Below are positions 63,401 to 64,000 of a stretch of DNA of 64,000 bases, piece by piece. Source of the stretch: JACMLX01 sp031374935 (GTDB lineage: Bacteria; Gemmatimonadota; Gemmatimonadetes; Gemmatimonadales; Gemmatimonadaceae). The position numbers and the translations under genes were made by a program. The notes beneath the pieces were generated by a model that worked only from the letters and a program-made list of their open reading frames with translations, was not told the origin of the DNA and made no database searches. The DNA lies in the NCBI GenBank assembly GCA_031374935.1, contig JANMHB010000183.1, positions 1 to 64,000 of the forward strand, given 5' to 3'. Each line of letters starts with the position of its first letter. Positions within the stretch are counted from its first letter, which is position 1.

Positions 63401-63725
63401 CGGTGTTGGTATCGGACGGTGCGATGGCGATGTCACCCATCGACATGCAGCGCTGATTCTCGAAGATCGGCTTGAACGTGGTGCCGGCATTGGTGCTCTT
63501 CCAGATGCCGCCACCCGCCGCCGCGACGTAGAACGTCTTGGACGGTGACGGAATGCCTTCGACATCGGCGATGCGACCGCCCATGTTGGCGGGGCCAACG
63601 GCGCGCCAGCGCATCGCCGCCATGGTGACGGAATCGAGTGCACCGGAGGCCGGCGCCGGAGTCTGCGCGCCGAGCGCGGTCCCGACGGCAGTGAGCAGCA
63701 GGCAGAGACGAACAACAAATCGCAT
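60456..63725 (-). CDS. Large exported Asp-box (BNR/VPS10-like) beta-propeller protein, paralogue
   Basis: 1089 residues from ATG 63725, signal peptide ending near ALGAQ. Same architecture as the 32171-35323 product, with collinear repeats (KSTNAGTTFK, KSTDGGKTW, KTTDGGKTW, RSEDGGTTW, LSRNDGTTW). It differs in the C-terminal part: a Gly/Ala/Pro-rich insert (roughly 60690-60890) sits before the last strand, and the helical segment is longer. Exported, cell-surface or periplasmic; no catalytic residues assignable. Confidence 0.9.
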   Translation of the reverse strand: MRFVVRLCLLLTAVGTALGAQTPAPASGALDSVTMAAMRWRAVGPANMGGRIADVEGIPSPSKTFYVAAAGGGIWKSTNAGTTFKPIFENQRCMSMGDIAIAPSDTNTVYVGTGEQNSRNSISPGCGVFKSTDGGKTWASLGLAETEHIGRLQVHPRDPNTVYMAVLGSAWKASKARGLYKTTDGGKTWSVIKFISERAGFIDVQLDPTNPDIVWASSYERMRGPYFLQSGGPGSALWKSTDAGATFTKVSGGGFPASNLGRIEIAIARSNPRMMYTMVEADTLPNAVKDATRKPQTKLSGLYRSEDGGTTWARTNNDNVRPFYYSQVRVDPKNADRVYWSSTPVKVSDDGGKTARDATVGIHVDHHAMWIDPNDPEHIIVGNDGGVSQSWDRGGSYDVMNMINIGQFYAVSFDMQMPYRICGGLQDNGSWCGPSRRVRGQIGNEDWVYISGGDGFVTANDPTDPNIVYSESQGGSMGRLNMATGERTSLGKPSWRPRYMQIEDSILVERGDTTKPETPAQRRRIAALRAQQLADSTALDMRWNWNTPFFLSPHNPSVFYAGANRVVKSTRRGDDLMVISPDLSLRDTMKIRISTKTTGGITVDATGAETFGTITSLAESFVRPGLLYAGTDDGQVWLSRNDGTTWEKLTGRFTGLPEGTYVSRIEPSHHDTATFYITFDNHRRGDFTPYVYATRDYGATFASLAATLPTGGPDFVHVIREDLVNADLLFVGTDVGAFMSMNRGHSWQKFMTGLPTVPVHDLQIHPRDHELIAGTHGRAIYVVDIAALQQMSPSVIAKKVHLFAPKSAIAMGQAPDAAGSAGGGNGHKRFAVNSPAYGAEITYRLAEVQAGKRVQIVITDAAGDTMRTLNGPGTVGVHRVMWDMRGKAPAAKPLSPAERRDSVKSIVRMSQIFDSLQASGMDSNMVRFARNAMMTGRAAELIEQFGGQGGRGGANQAAGLPAWIERPGEGAAGGGGRGGQGRPGAGAAPAGAPPVAGGPPAAGGPPNAGAMQAIFSAFRGMQDGPFGRAARGGAGGPLVKTGEYLVTFTYGDEKQKQVLRVERVGGITGVSGFGGEAGDDEPADDRRTR

Positions 63726-63836
63726 GACGAATCCCAGGTGGTGTGACAGTCTGCGGCCGCCCCCAAGGCCCGGGGGCGGCACAACACAAGGATACGCGTT
63801 CGATGCCGTCAGGGTTGGCGGCGGTGCTGTGCGCCG

Positions 63837-64000
63837 CTACCTGGCGCTGCAGCGCGGTGCCTGGCGCTTGAAATCGAGCACCGCCGCGACGCCGGACGTT
63901 CCGCTGACGAACAGCACACGTGTGCCCTGCCGCAGCTCCGCCGTCGCCGGGATAGTCGCCAGAGCGTGGTTTGCTCCCCGCCCGGGGCCGGCGGTGAGTC
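63837..64000 (-). CDS. 3-prime end of a gene cut by the window edge
   Basis: Open frame of 54 codons entering from the right and ending at TAG 63837-63839; the C-terminus reads ELRQGTRVLFVSGTSGVAAV then LDFKRQAPRCSAR. Codon third positions fit neighbours. Would end 111 bp before the propeller start on the same strand. Too short to assign a family. Confidence 0.5.
   Translation of the reverse strand, partial: LTAGPGRGANHALATIPATAELRQGTRVLFVSGTSGVAAVLDFKRQAPRCSAR

Noticed and set aside
61092..63548. 818-codon open frame on the plus strand, antisense to the second propeller gene
   Set aside because: Arg/His-rich translation with no family pattern, fully inside a well-supported gene on the other strand; a GC-bias shadow.

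Overview
The window is a high-GC, gene-dense bacterial chromosome segment of about 50 protein genes, mostly on the minus strand. I saw no rRNA, tRNA, transposase, CRISPR array or phage gene. Several features fit the phylum Gemmatimonadota: many DUF1501/DUF1800, DUF5916 and Asp-box propeller exported proteins, a Tat/Sec-rich secretome, lipoproteins, and a T2SS without a linked prepilin peptidase. That assignment is inferred from gene content only.

Left part (1-17 kb), all on the minus strand. An 11-gene type II secretion operon (gspH-I-J-K-L-M-C-D-E-F-G, 16978 to 7681) is joined by short start/stop overlaps. It is followed by two tandem copies of a three-gene cassette: DUF1800, DUF1501, then a lipoprotein with a Big_2-like domain and a cupredoxin-like domain lacking copper ligands. 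The DUF1501/DUF1800 proteins have Tat-type signals, so they are candidate substrates of the adjacent secretion machine.

Middle (17-36 kb). Here lie a coiled-coil membrane protein; an APC permease next to an aldo-keto reductase/RidA fusion; the SelO pseudokinase; a nitrilase-family amidase; a GH13 amylase lipoprotein; a NUDT15-like Nudix protein with a small membrane protein; and a DUF5916 outer-membrane protein. A three-gene minus-strand unit follows, encoding a large Asp-box propeller, an unknown secreted protein and an M20 peptidase. A cupredoxin lies divergent to it.

36-48 kb. The housekeeping cluster tilS-hpt-ftsH-folP (order also known from Firmicutes) sits next to an unlisted 57-residue membrane protein with its own terminator. 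Next come glnB-amtB, a secreted HEXXH protease with a WD40-like domain, a DJ-1/PfpI protein and a HI0933-type flavoprotein.

48-64 kb. A three-lipoprotein LpoB-like cluster is followed by DUF1499, RidA, ApaG and DUF4920 proteins, glutamate dehydrogenase and a MOSC protein. A four-gene membrane redox unit (two 4-TM proteins, two Tat-exported Rieske proteins), an MHS-type transporter and a second Asp-box propeller complete the region. The right edge cuts a further minus-strand gene. Between ridA and apaG lies a very small transcription unit with a 12-base Shine-Dalgarno match and a perfect 14-bp terminator stem.

No transcription factor, sigma factor or two-component gene was recognised in the 64 kb. 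Start sites were re-chosen where the longest open frame ran into an upstream gene, using stop/start overlaps and ribosome-binding sites.
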